DNA of 64,000 bases from positions 1-64,000 of the forward strand of contig NZ_LFQU01000019.1 in assembly GCF_001275135.1 (NCBI RefSeq). The letters run 5' to 3'. The notes under the pieces are model-generated. The model did no database searches. It was given only the letters and a program-made list of their open reading frames with translations, and had not been told where the DNA came from. Below are positions 27,121-37,124 of the stretch, in pieces. The DNA is from Xylanibacter rarus (GTDB lineage Bacteria; Bacteroidota; Bacteroidia; Bacteroidales; Bacteroidaceae). Position numbers and translations under genes: made by a program. How positions within the stretch are numbered: the stretch's first letter is position 1; every line of letters starts with the position of its first letter.

Positions 27121-30100
27121 CAAAGAAGAAAAGAAACATCGTAGAGTGGGCCATGCACTATCGCCAGATAGTGATAATGGTGGCATGCTGTCTCGTGGCC
27201 TTCGGCGTCTACGGTCTGGCTGACATGAACAAGAACGAGTTTCCCGACTTCACGGTGCGCCAGGGTGTGGTTGTAGCCGTCTATCCGGGTGTGTCGGCAC
27301 AGGACGTTGAAGAACAGCTCACAAAGCCGCTCGAAAACTACATATTCTCATATAAGGAAGTAAAGAAAGAGAAGACCAAGTCGTACAGCCGCAACGGCAT
27401 GGCCATAATACAGATTGAGCTTAACGACGATGTGTCGGGCACCGACAAGGACAACTTCTGGAGCAAGTTCAAGCACGGCATCAACACGTTCAAGGCTCAG
27501 CTGCCTTCAGGTGTGCTTGCGCTCATGGTTCAGGACGACTTCGGCGACACGTCGGCCCTGCTCATAACCATGGAGAGCAAGGACAAGACCTACCGCGAGC
27601 TCAACGACTATATGGACGACCTGAAAGACAGGCTGCGCCGCATTGAGAGCATCGGCCGCATGAACGTATTGGGAATGCAGAAGGAGCAAATATCAATATA
27701 TCTCGACAGCGACAAGATGTCCCACTACGGCATAGGCACCAACACCATTGCCGCCAGCCTCTTTGCCAAGGGCTTCGTTACCACTGCCGGCACGCAGAAG
27801 GGCAACGGCTACGACAGTCCGATACAGGTGGAGCGCTCGCTCAACGTGGTGGGCGATGTTGAGCAACTCGTTGTCTACTCCGATCCGTCAGGCAACGTGG
27901 TACGTCTGAAGGACGTTGCCAAGATAAGGCGCGAGTATCCCCAGCCGTCGTCGTATGTAACCAACAACGGACAGAAGTGTCTTGTGCTGAGTGTGGAGAT
28001 GAAGAAGGGCCGCAGCATAACGGCCATGGGAGCTGACATAGAAAAGGTGATGGACGAGTTTAAGTCGACATTGCCGTCAGACGTAACCATCTTCACCATA
28101 ACGGACCAGACCAAAGTGGTAAACGACAGCGTCGTAAACTTTCTCCGTGAACTTCTCATTGCCATAGCAGCCGTCGTAATAGTGATAATGCTGTTCTTGC
28201 CGATGCGCGTCGCTCTTGTGGCGGCGTCCACCATCCCTATCTCTATTTTCATCTCATTAGGTTTGTTCTATGCGTTCGGCATAGAGCTCAACACGGTTAC
28301 GCTGGCTGCTCTTATTGTTACGCTTGGCATGATTGTCGACAACTCCATCGTGATAATCGACAGCTACATGGAGATGCTTGCCGAGGGCAAGTCGCGCTGG
28401 ACGGCATCTATCAGCAGTGCCACCCATTTCTTCAAGTCGATATTTTCGGCCACGCTTGCCATAAGCATCACGTTCTTCCCGTTCCTGCTTACTATGAACG
28501 GTATGTATCACGACTTTCTGCTTTATTTCCCGTGGTCCATCACCATCGTGCTGCTCATATCGCTTCTGGTGGCAGAGCTTATAGTGCCGTTCCTTCAGTT
28601 CTACTTCATACGCAAGCCTGTTGGCACAGGGGGTAAGAAGAAGTTCTCGTTCCTCGACCTCGTTCAGCGCTATTACGACTGGCTCATAGGCCGCTGCTTT
28701 GCCCATCCTTACATCACCGTTTCTGTCGGCGTGGCAAGCATAGTGATTGGTTCAGTCATGGTGTCACAGCTGCCGCAGAAGATGATGCCTACGGCCGAGC
28801 GCAACCAGTTTGCCGTTGAGATTTACCTTCCCGACGGCACGTCGCTCAAGCGCACCGCTGCCGTTGCCGACAGTCTGGAGCATATTCTGCGCAAAGACAG
28901 CCGCGTGGTGTCGGTGGCATCGTTCAAGGGCACTTCGTCGCCGCGTTTCCATGCAGCCTATGCGCCGCAGTTTGGCGGATCTAACTATACACAGTTTATC
29001 GTCAATACGAAGAGTAACCACGATACTGAGACCCTGCTGAAAGACTACCGCATGAAGTATGCCACACACTTCCCCGACGCTTATGTGAGGTTTAAGCAGC
29101 TGTCTTATTCGCAGGATGCCAATCCTGTTGAGCTAAGGCTTACGGGCGATGACTGGCAGCAGCTTAAGTCGGTTGCCGACTCCGTAACGCGCCTGTGGCG
29201 CAACAATCCTTACCTTATGCTTGTGCGCAACGACGTCAATGAGCCTCTGCTGACCACCGACGTAGTGCTCGACGAGACCAAGGCCGGCCGCATGGGCGTA
29301 ACCAACGCCATGGTTGAGGCCACGCTCGCCACGCGCTATAACAGCAGCGGCATAAGTCTCGGCACGATATGGGACGGCGACTATAACTACGGAGTATGCC
29401 TTAAAGGCACTAATGCCGACTCGTCTGCTATGAAAGACGTTGCCGACGAGCTTATACCCGTCAGCGGCGGACTCTCCGTGGTGCCCTTGCGTCAGATAGC
29501 CGATATTAAGCCTGTATGGGCTGACGGACAGATAGCTCACCGCAACGGTCTGCGCACCATCACCGTGATGGCAGATGTTGTCAACGATAAGAATGTAATG
29601 GAGCTGACCACCGAACTGCAGAAAAACTTCGACACGTCGCGCCTTCCTTCTGGCGTTACGGCCGAGTGGGGCGGCGAGTATGCCGAGTCGCAGGAGTCGC
29701 TGCCGCAGATTCTGTCGGCTCTTGCCGTGGCTGTGGTCATCATCTTCTTCATTCTTGTATGGCACTTCCATCGCATCAACACCGCCGTCCTGCTGCTCGT
29801 GTCGCTTGCCATGACAATATTTGGTACGAGCTTGGGTGTTGTTATTTCAGGCGTAACGTTCAGTCTTACGTGCTTCCTCGGCATAATCAGCCTGATGGGT
29901 ATATTGGTGCGCAACGCCATAATAATGTATGACTATGCCGAAGAGCTGCGCGAAAAGGAGAAACTGACCGCCCACGAGGCCATCTTCCTTTCGGCCAAGC
30001 GTCGTATGCGTCCCATCTTCCTTACCTCGGCGGCTGCCTCAATGGGTGTCATCCCGATGATTCTCGGCGGCAGCGGTCTGTGGATGCCCATGGGTTCTGT

Positions 30101-30224
30101 TATATGTTACGGCACGCTGGTTACGATGCTGCTCATACTCACCGTGCTGCCTGTGGCCTACTGGCTGCTGATGAGCGGATCGACAAAGCGTCGTGAGGCA
30201 GGACTGAAACTTGAAAATGAATGA
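27117..30224 (+). CDS. RND efflux pump, inner-membrane subunit
   Basis: A 1035-aa AcrB/MexB-type proton antiporter of the HAE/HME group. It has 12 transmembrane helices in two halves and two large periplasmic loops. The TM4 motif GMIVDNSIVIIDSY has the aspartate used for proton relay. The second half has FSLTCFLGIISLMGILVRNAIIMYDY. The length is normal. The substrate cannot be read from sequence, but heavy-metal signatures in TM4 are absent, so drugs or toxic organics are more likely. The ATG overlaps the adaptor's stop. Confidence 0.94.
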   Translation: MTKKKRNIVEWAMHYRQIVIMVACCLVAFGVYGLADMNKNEFPDFTVRQGVVVAVYPGVSAQDVEEQLTKPLENYIFSYKEVKKEKTKSYSRNGMAIIQIELNDDVSGTDKDNFWSKFKHGINTFKAQLPSGVLALMVQDDFGDTSALLITMESKDKTYRELNDYMDDLKDRLRRIESIGRMNVLGMQKEQISIYLDSDKMSHYGIGTNTIAASLFAKGFVTTAGTQKGNGYDSPIQVERSLNVVGDVEQLVVYSDPSGNVVRLKDVAKIRREYPQPSSYVTNNGQKCLVLSVEMKKGRSITAMGADIEKVMDEFKSTLPSDVTIFTITDQTKVVNDSVVNFLRELLIAIAAVVIVIMLFLPMRVALVAASTIPISIFISLGLFYAFGIELNTVTLAALIVTLGMIVDNSIVIIDSYMEMLAEGKSRWTASISSATHFFKSIFSATLAISITFFPFLLTMNGMYHDFLLYFPWSITIVLLISLLVAELIVPFLQFYFIRKPVGTGGKKKFSFLDLVQRYYDWLIGRCFAHPYITVSVGVASIVIGSVMVSQLPQKMMPTAERNQFAVEIYLPDGTSLKRTAAVADSLEHILRKDSRVVSVASFKGTSSPRFHAAYAPQFGGSNYTQFIVNTKSNHDTETLLKDYRMKYATHFPDAYVRFKQLSYSQDANPVELRLTGDDWQQLKSVADSVTRLWRNNPYLMLVRNDVNEPLLTTDVVLDETKAGRMGVTNAMVEATLATRYNSSGISLGTIWDGDYNYGVCLKGTNADSSAMKDVADELIPVSGGLSVVPLRQIADIKPVWADGQIAHRNGLRTITVMADVVNDKNVMELTTELQKNFDTSRLPSGVTAEWGGEYAESQESLPQILSALAVAVVIIFFILVWHFHRINTAVLLLVSLAMTIFGTSLGVVISGVTFSLTCFLGIISLMGILVRNAIIMYDYAEELREKEKLTAHEAIFLSAKRRMRPIFLTSAAASMGVIPMILGGSGLWMPMGSVICYGTLVTMLLILTVLPVAYWLLMSGSTKRREAGLKLENE

Positions 30225-30248
30225 TAAAAGTAAAAATAAGAAAGCGTT

Positions 30249-31544
30249 ATGAACAATGATATAAAACTAATCGGGCGCGCCCTCTGCGGTCTGCTTGCCG
30301 TTCTTAGTCCGGCAGCTGTGCAGGCTCAGACGGGCCTCACGCCCGAGATGTGCCGCAGCATGGCCGTGAGCCATAATGCCAAGATGGTCAACGCCAAGAA
30401 TGCAGTGGCTGAGGCAGAGCAGACAAAGAAAGAGGCCTTCACCAACTATTTTCCCATTGTCAGTGCCACCGGCATGGGCTTCAATGCCGACAAGGGCATG
30501 GCCAAGATGCAGCTTCAGCCCGACATGGCCATGGAGATGTGCAAAAACGGACTCATGGGAGGCGTTACGGCAGTTCAGCCCCTGTTTGCCGGCGGACAGA
30601 TTGTCAACGGCAACAAGCTTGCCGGACTGGGCGTTGACGTGAGCAAGCTGCAGCTCGAAAAGTCGGAAAACGACGTGGAACTTACAGCCGAACAGTATTT
30701 CTGGCAGCTCGTGGCTCTTAACGAGAAACTCAACACGCTGCACGTGGCTGACACTATGCTTACGCGCATTTATCGTGATGTGAACAACTCTGTCAACGCC
30801 GGCGTGGCGCTGAAGAACGACCTGCTGCAGGTGCAGCTCGAGAAGAACGACAACATGAGCAACCGCGTAAGCCTTGAGGGCAACATCGCGGTGGCAAGAA
30901 TGCTGCTCGCACAATATCTCGGACTCGAGGACAGCAGCTTTGTCCTCGTGTCAGACATCAGGGTGGGAGAGATGCCCGAGTCGCCCGCCTCGCTGAAGAG
31001 CGACCACCGGTCGGCACTGCAGCTTACGCCCGAATACCGCCTGCTCGAAAAGAACGTTGAGGCTACGAGGCTGAAGCAGAAGCTCGACGTGGGCAAGAAC
31101 ATGCCTACGGTGAGCGTAGGCGCCGGATATATGTATCACGACCTGCTCGACTGCAGCCGCTCGTTTGGCGTGGTGTTTGCCACGGTCAACGTGCCGCTGT
31201 CGGCATGGTGGGGCGGAAGCCACGCCATAAAGCGCCGCAAGATGGAGGTTGCCGACGCGCAGACCGAGCTTACGGACAAGTCGCAGTTGCTCGTCATCGG
31301 CATGCAGAAGGCATGGAACGACCTCAACACGGCATACACTCAGCTGGGCATAGCCTGCAAGTCGATAGAGCAGGCTGCCGAAAACCTGAGGCTCAACAAC
31401 AGCTACTATCGCGCCGGAACCGCCACCATGACCGACCTGCTGAAGGCTCAGACGCAATACACGCAGAGCCGCGACCGCTTCGTTGAAACTTATTGCAATT
31501 ATAAAATACTGACTCTTCAATATCTTCAGTTAACAGGTAGATAG
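30249..31544 (+). CDS. TolC-family outer-membrane efflux channel
   Basis: A 431-aa outer-membrane channel of the TolC/NodT family. The signal peptide ends near VQAQ (residue 27). Two long coiled-coil hairpin regions follow (VNAKNAVAEAEQTKKEAF and AENLRLNNSYYRAGTATMTDLLKAQTQ). The end TLQYLQLTGR is typical of the family. It is the third gene of the adaptor-pump-channel operon, 24 bp after the pump, and is followed by a strong terminator. Confidence 0.92.
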   Translation: MNNDIKLIGRALCGLLAVLSPAAVQAQTGLTPEMCRSMAVSHNAKMVNAKNAVAEAEQTKKEAFTNYFPIVSATGMGFNADKGMAKMQLQPDMAMEMCKNGLMGGVTAVQPLFAGGQIVNGNKLAGLGVDVSKLQLEKSENDVELTAEQYFWQLVALNEKLNTLHVADTMLTRIYRDVNNSVNAGVALKNDLLQVQLEKNDNMSNRVSLEGNIAVARMLLAQYLGLEDSSFVLVSDIRVGEMPESPASLKSDHRSALQLTPEYRLLEKNVEATRLKQKLDVGKNMPTVSVGAGYMYHDLLDCSRSFGVVFATVNVPLSAWWGGSHAIKRRKMEVADAQTELTDKSQLLVIGMQKAWNDLNTAYTQLGIACKSIEQAAENLRLNNSYYRAGTATMTDLLKAQTQYTQSRDRFVETYCNYKILTLQYLQLTGR

Positions 31545-31559
31545 TATTGTTTTGACTTG

Positions 31560-31593
31560 CGCCCGGAGAGAATTCTTCGGGCGTGTTTTTTTT
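31560..31593 (+). terminator. Terminator after the RND operon
   Basis: CGCCCG (31560-31565) pairs with CGGGCG (31578-31583), and an inner GAGAATTC palindrome extends the stem. A run of eight T follows. Confidence 0.8.
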
Positions 31594-31705
31594 GTCTGTC
31601 TGTTGTGCATGTTTTACCGAAAATATTACCATTATCCCGTTTTTCGTGCTGCTGCCGTGCCGTAAGTGCGGCGAAAGATGTAACTTTGCAGCCATACTTA
31701 AAACA

Positions 31706-32803
31706 ATGAAAACAATGTGGTTTGTTCTTTTCTTCGTGCTGCCGTTCGTCGGCCTTGCCTATGTTCTGTGGCATGTGTGGTACCTCCTGCCGCTGTCGGC
31801 GGGCTGGCGCTGGGCCGTGGTGAGCGTTGGTCTGGCGGCTTTTCTCACCCTGTTTCTTAACTTTTCGCGTGCCATCGACGGCCTTCCCCTCAATCTGGCT
31901 TCGGCATGTTACGAGGTGGGCAACTCCTCCATATTCATCCTTCTTTATCTCGTTATCGCCTTTCTGCTGCTCGACCTCGGGCGGCTTCTTCACATAGTGC
32001 CGCGCTCATGGCTCTATTCCAACTGCATCGTGTCCACGGTGCTGTTTGCCGTCGTAGCGCTTGTGTTCATTGCCGGCAACATTCATTATAACAACAAGGT
32101 GCGTCATACCATACAACTCACCACCGACAAGCATCTCGGACGCCCCGTCAAGGTGGTCATGATGAGCGACCTTCATCTCGGCTATCACAATCGCCGCAAG
32201 GAGCTGGCGCGCTGGGTGGACATGATTAACGCCGAGCATGCCGACCTTATTCTTATTGCCGGCGACATGATAGACATCAGCATGCGTCCGCTCATCGAGG
32301 AGAACATGGCGTCAGAGCTGCGCCGTCTCAACGCTCCGGTGTATGCCTGTCTTGGCAATCATGAGTATTACAGCGGCGAGCCGCAGGCGCAGAAGTTCTT
32401 TGCCGACGCCGGCATAACGCTGCTGCGCGACAGCATGGCATGCGTGGGGCAGCTGTGCATCATAGGCCGCGACGACCGCACCAATCCGCGCCGCCGCAGC
32501 GTGGCGGAGCTTATGCGCCGTGCCGACAAGAGCAGATACACCATTCTGCTCGACCATCAGCCCTATCATCTCGACCGCTCCGAGCGTGCCGGCGTTGACT
32601 TTCAGCTTAGCGGCCACACCCATCGCGGGCAGCTATGGCCCATATCGTGGATAACCGACCGCATCTACGAGTGCTCTTACGGACCGTGGCAGCGCGGCAA
32701 CACGCAATATTATGTAAGTTCGGGCCTTGGCATCTGGGGCGGCAAGTTCCGCATAGGCACCTGTTCAGAGTATGTTGTGGCTACGATAACGGGGCGCAAA
32801 TAG
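31706..32803 (+). CDS. Membrane metallophosphoesterase
   Basis: A 365-aa calcineurin-like phosphoesterase of the YkuE type. I use the ATG at 31706 (WFVLFFVLPFVGLAYVLW begins the first membrane helix). The longer frame to 31583 has no coding character upstream, and a -7 box TAACTTTG at 31681-31688 lies between. Four membrane helices occupy residues 5-150. Then come the metal motifs MSDLHLGYH, IAGDMIDIS, GNHEYYSG and SGHTHRGQLWP. These act on the periplasmic side in relatives with lipid-related substrates. The substrate is unknown here. Confidence 0.9.
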   Translation: MKTMWFVLFFVLPFVGLAYVLWHVWYLLPLSAGWRWAVVSVGLAAFLTLFLNFSRAIDGLPLNLASACYEVGNSSIFILLYLVIAFLLLDLGRLLHIVPRSWLYSNCIVSTVLFAVVALVFIAGNIHYNNKVRHTIQLTTDKHLGRPVKVVMMSDLHLGYHNRRKELARWVDMINAEHADLILIAGDMIDISMRPLIEENMASELRRLNAPVYACLGNHEYYSGEPQAQKFFADAGITLLRDSMACVGQLCIIGRDDRTNPRRRSVAELMRRADKSRYTILLDHQPYHLDRSERAGVDFQLSGHTHRGQLWPISWITDRIYECSYGPWQRGNTQYYVSSGLGIWGGKFRIGTCSEYVVATITGRK

Positions 32804-32929
32804 CCGTCGTCAGAAAAAGTCCCTGAAAATCGTAACATTTTACATAATTTTCCCTTTCAGATTAGATATTTAAGTCCTAAAATAAGCCTATCCATTAAGG
32901 AATATTTATCGATTTACTTTCGAATTGTT

Positions 32930-32967
32930 AGTGGCCGAGTTACGCATTGTAACTCGGCCACTTTTTA
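32930..32967 (+). terminator. Strong terminator before the defence island
   Basis: AGTGGCCGAGTTAC (32930-32943) pairs perfectly with GTAACTCGGCCACT (32949-32962), then TTTTT. A 17-bp palindrome AAAAGTGGCCCACTTTT (32971-32987) of the 22-bp repeat family type follows. Confidence 0.9.
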
Positions 32968-32987
32968 TGCAAAAGTGGCCCACTTTT

Positions 32988-33358
32988 CAAGCCTAACTCA
33001 TAGCCTTTTTTCGTGGATTCTGATGGAATAGGAGAGACGGACCATGATATTAAGAGTAAAGGAACGGTTTTTTTGTGTTATTGAATGGGAAAGCAACATG
33101 GTAAATCATTAGAAGCTATACTCATGTTGGCATATATCCGTCAATACAGAGAATATTTTTCTTGTAATACATCACGCTTATTAGTCAATAATTATTTATC
33201 TTTGCATACGTAACGGAATATGAACATTGCATTGTAAATAATCTAAGCAATAAACATTTGGACAACTTGAAATTGCTATGAAGTAAACATCTTTTTATAC
33301 AAATTTCTGACAGAATGCAATTGTTTATTATTGTAGCATTATAATTAAAATAGACACA
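32988..33358. other. Upstream region of the defence island
   Basis: No gene is visible. A -7 box TATCTTTG lies at 33197-33204. Its -33 region is poor, giving a leader of about 150 nt to the ATG at 33359. The sequence is AT-rich. I found no tRNA or integrase marking the left end. Confidence 0.5.
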
Positions 33359-35116
33359 ATGGCAAAAAAGACAAAGTCGTTTTCACATATAGAGGCGCAG
33401 GATGCGCTCGAGAAGTTAAATGAAAGCAGACCTTCAGGAGAAGAGCTGATATATAGTCTTCTCCGTATATTTTGTGGTTACGGTGATGGCAATATAAAAC
33501 GCATCCGCGACGGAGTGGGCAATAAGGCAAAAGACGGACGAACTGTGCTTATACCAAATCTGATAGCATATCGCCCGAAAGGTGAGCTTGACTTCTATGA
33601 TGAGATAAAGGATATGCAGGCAGACAAAAAGATAATAAAGCATACGCCTCGTCTTTTTGTAGTAAGCGACGGAAGTAAAATTGTGGCTCTCGACCCTAAA
33701 GAGCAAGATATATATGAAAACGAAGTAGGGTTGTTGTGGAAAGATTTTGAGTTTTTTTGCCCGCTTGCCGGTATAGAGAAAATAAGAAATGTTGAAGAAG
33801 CTGAAGCTGATATAAAGTCAGCGGAGCTTATGGCTAAGATATTTGATGAGATAAGGCGTCATAATGATATTAAGGATAAAGAAGAGATGCATAATCTTAA
33901 TATCTTTATGTCGCGCCTCTTGTTCTGCTATTTTGCTGAAGACACGAACCTGTTTCCTGAACAGAATCTTTTTACAAATGCCATAATACAGTTTACTGCT
34001 GAAGACGGACACGACCTTGCAGAGTTTATCGACAGGGCTTTTTTTGCAATGTCTACCGACAATCCTGACGTACGTAATACTTTGCCTAAGCAGTTTTCTG
34101 TTTTTCCATACGTCAACGGCGGATTGTTTAAAGAACGCATACCCATACCAGTGTTGAGCCGTCGTACACGTGTGCTTATGATTAAGTGTGGTGATTTTGA
34201 TTGGAAAGACATTAATCCCGACATATTCGGCTCTATGATTCAGGCTGTCGTAACTCCAGAGATGCGTGCCGGGCTGGGTATGCATTATACGTCTGTGCCT
34301 AACATTATGAAACTTATCTGTCCGTTGTTTCTCGATGATTTGCGTGATGAATTTACTGTGGCGAAAGACACAAAAGACATAAAGCGTTTGCGCAGACTGT
34401 TGGCAAGGCTTGGAAAAATAAAGTTTTTCGATCCGGCTTGTGGTAGTGGCAACTTCCTTATCGTTACATATAAGCGTATTCGTGAACTTGAAATTGAGAT
34501 ATGGGAAGTTTTGCGCAAACTTGGAGAATCAGAACTGCCGATGTCTAATATAAGTCTGCAACAGTTTTATGGCATCGAGATTGACGATTTTGCATGCGAT
34601 ACGGCTACGCTTTCTCTTTGGTTAGCTGAACATCAGATGAATAATAAGTTTTATTCTGCATTTGGTGTCCATGTTGACGCTTTACCTCTTCGTCCGAGCG
34701 GACACATTGTGTGCCAGAATGCGTGTCGTGTTGATTGGAATACAGTTTGTCCGCACACGCCAGATGAGGAAGTTTATGTTATGGGGAATCCTCCGTATTT
34801 AGGGAGTAGGCGACAAAACAAAGAACAGAAAACAGACATGGAGATTTTATTCAAGGAAAATTTTGGTGAATTAGATTATATTTCATGTTGGTTTTTTGCA
34901 GGCTCAAATTATATTAAAAACACCAAAGGTAAATATGCTTTTGTATCAACAAATTCAATATGCCAAGGATTACAGATGTCAATATTGTGGAAAAGGATTG
35001 TAGCCAATAATGAAGCTATCAATTTTGCATATACTTCATTCAAATGGTCTAATAATGCAAGATTGAATGCTGCTGTAACTGTTATTATTGTTGGTGTATG
35101 TAATGAAAAAATATAA
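33359..35116 (+). CDS. MmeI-like DNA methyltransferase, N-terminal part (frameshifted)
   Basis: It encodes residues 1-585 of an MmeI-family (type IIG-like) adenine-N6 methyltransferase. An N-terminal MmeI_N region without a clear PD-(D/E)XK nuclease triad comes first. A helical spacer follows (MSRLLFCYFAEDTNLF, FPYVNGGLF, HYTS). The methylase core has SAM motif DPACGSGNF (358-366), GIEIDDFACDTATLSLWLAEHQMN, and the catalytic NPPY at 477-480. The frame ends in a stop at 35114 while homology continues one base back in frame (from 35107). It is the first gene of the island operon. GC falls from about 45% around 34400 to about 28% around 35000. Confidence 0.85.
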   Translation: MAKKTKSFSHIEAQDALEKLNESRPSGEELIYSLLRIFCGYGDGNIKRIRDGVGNKAKDGRTVLIPNLIAYRPKGELDFYDEIKDMQADKKIIKHTPRLFVVSDGSKIVALDPKEQDIYENEVGLLWKDFEFFCPLAGIEKIRNVEEAEADIKSAELMAKIFDEIRRHNDIKDKEEMHNLNIFMSRLLFCYFAEDTNLFPEQNLFTNAIIQFTAEDGHDLAEFIDRAFFAMSTDNPDVRNTLPKQFSVFPYVNGGLFKERIPIPVLSRRTRVLMIKCGDFDWKDINPDIFGSMIQAVVTPEMRAGLGMHYTSVPNIMKLICPLFLDDLRDEFTVAKDTKDIKRLRRLLARLGKIKFFDPACGSGNFLIVTYKRIRELEIEIWEVLRKLGESELPMSNISLQQFYGIEIDDFACDTATLSLWLAEHQMNNKFYSAFGVHVDALPLRPSGHIVCQNACRVDWNTVCPHTPDEEVYVMGNPPYLGSRRQNKEQKTDMEILFKENFGELDYISCWFFAGSNYIKNTKGKYAFVSTNSICQGLQMSILWKRIVANNEAINFAYTSFKWSNNARLNAAVTVIIVGVCNEKI

Positions 35117-35238
35117 ATAAGAAAATAATTTATAATAATGGACATTTAAAATATGTAAAAAATATTTCTCCTTTATTAATTGATGCACCAACAGTTTTTG
35201 TTGAAAGTGTTTCAAAACCTCTATGTAAAGTACCTGGT

Positions 35239-36033
35239 ATGAATTTTGGAAACATGCCTGCAGATGGGGGATTTTTATTGTTTTCATCGAATGAAAAAAA
35301 TGATTTCATTCAGAAAGAACCTCAAAGTTCCGCTTATTTTCGACAAATATATGGGTCTGATGAATTTATTAATGGGAGAGAACGCTGGTGTTTGTGGTTG
35401 TATGGCAAAAAAATAGATGATTTTGAACAAATGCCTTTAATAAAAGAACGTATAGATAATGTACGTAAAATCAGATTGAGATCTTCACGCCCACATTTAG
35501 CAGAAACTCCGCATCTTTTTGCTCAGATAACGCAACCATTAGGTATTCCTTTTATTATAATTCCAAGTGTCTCTTCTGAACGACGTGAATACATTCCTAT
35601 GGGGTATTTAGATAGTTCTAAGTTGGCAACTAATCTATGTATGGTAATTGGTACTAAGGATATTTTTCTTTTTGCTGTTCTTACCAGTAAGATGCATATG
35701 GTATGGGTTAAGACTGTGGGGGGAAGATTAAAGACTGATTACCGTTATTCTGCACAGCTTTGTTATAATACTTTCCCTTTTCCTGCTATCAGCGAATCGC
35801 AGAAATCGGAGTTGGAAGAATTGGCACAAGAGGTTTTGGATATTCGTGACGAACATTTTGACATGACACTTGGCGAAATGTATAACCCAGAAACAATGCC
35901 TGACGATTTAAAAGATGTACACCGTCGGCTTGACCTCGCCGTTGAGCGTTGCTACCGCCTTGAACCTTTCACCTCGGACGAAGAACGCCTTGAATGTTTG
36001 TTTAATTTGTATGTTAAAATGACGAAGAAATGA
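35239..36033 (+). CDS. MmeI-like DNA methyltransferase, C-terminal part (target recognition)
   Basis: It is the remaining 264 residues, plus about 44 upstream codons open from 35107 without a start, so this is a fragment and not a separate gene. It carries the target-recognition domain (FGNMPADGGFLLFSS, SDEFINGRERWCLWLYG) and the C-terminal helical domain (YRYSAQLCYNTFPFPAIS, then RLDLAVERCYRLEPF). The target-recognition part is very AT-rich and the last 250 bases return to normal. Its stop codon overlaps the ATG of the next gene (ATGA). Confidence 0.8.
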   Translation: MNFGNMPADGGFLLFSSNEKNDFIQKEPQSSAYFRQIYGSDEFINGRERWCLWLYGKKIDDFEQMPLIKERIDNVRKIRLRSSRPHLAETPHLFAQITQPLGIPFIIIPSVSSERREYIPMGYLDSSKLATNLCMVIGTKDIFLFAVLTSKMHMVWVKTVGGRLKTDYRYSAQLCYNTFPFPAISESQKSELEELAQEVLDIRDEHFDMTLGEMYNPETMPDDLKDVHRRLDLAVERCYRLEPFTSDEERLECLFNLYVKMTKK

Positions 36034-37039
36034 AGAATAAAGATACACTTATTTATATTGATGACATTTTTTCGGAAGAAAAAAGAAAAGCAGTTTATGC
36101 ATGTTCCATGATTGTTCAAATGAATCAATTGGTTCGCATGTATTTTCTCGATCACATATCTTAAAACCAATAAGTAAAGACCTTAATATATACCAATTTA
36201 ATCAAAGGCCATTAATATTCCTTAGTAATAAGCATGATGTCTTTTGTTATAAATTAGAACCTATTAGAAACGCTTTTATATTTAAAGGTTTTTGTCAAAA
36301 ACATGATAATGATTTATTTAAATCTATTGAACCGCACAATGGATTTGTCGATTGGTCACAGAAAAAGTCTCAATATTTATTAAGTTATCGAACAATTTGT
36401 CGGGAAATTTATGCTAATAATGTTGTTATAAATGTTATTGATACAATTTCTAAAGATAATTATGCAAAACGGCAATCAATCAATCTTTTTAGTTTAGAAA
36501 AACAATTAATAACATTACAATATACAAGAGAAAATTTATTTTACTATAAATCTTTGTTGGAAAAAGATATTCTTAAGGAAGATTTTTCAAGTATAAGTTT
36601 TAAATATATTGAGTTACCTTTTCAATTTGACCTTTGTGTTTCTGCCCCAATCTACATTGATTATGGTAATGGTCTATGTTTTAATTCTGATTGTCAAGAA
36701 TTAAATATTGTAAATATATTTCCTTATTATGGCAAAACAATTATACTTTTTGGCTATTTACAAAAGTTTAATAATCAATGGATGGATGGTATCTTGCCTA
36801 AGTTCAAATCACCATATCCACATATTGTAAGTTCTGCTTTTGTAGATATACTTTATCGGGCAGAATTTAATGCTATGTCCCCATCTTTATATGATTCTCT
36901 TGATAAAGACTTATTAAATGAATTCTTTAGAACGTGGAAAAAGGAAGTAAATAATTTTTCTGATGATATGCAAGAGGTATCACATTTATTTTATTATACT
37001 TTAAATGAGCTTATGCCAAAATCATGGAAAGATTTATAG
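36030..37039 (+). CDS. HNH-like protein with SH motif, frameshifted
   Basis: The ATG at 36030 overlaps the methyltransferase stop and starts KNKDTLIYIDDIFSEEKRKAVYA. A one-base shift near 36094 is needed to join the frame that begins at 36101 and carries CSNESIGSHVFSRSHIL. With that shift the joined sequence reads CFHDCSNESIGSHV, a Cys-x3-Cys...SH metal-binding motif seen in a family of hypothetical HNH-type proteins. The rest, about 300 residues, I do not recognise. GC is about 27%, far below the flanking genes. It may be a nuclease subunit of the island or an inserted passenger. Function is unproven. Confidence 0.55.
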
Positions 37040-37124
37040 AAATATCAATATGAAAATTGAATATATTGTTTTTACGAGAGCACAATAGTATTTATTATCA
37101 AGATACAAAGATGATGATAATTTT

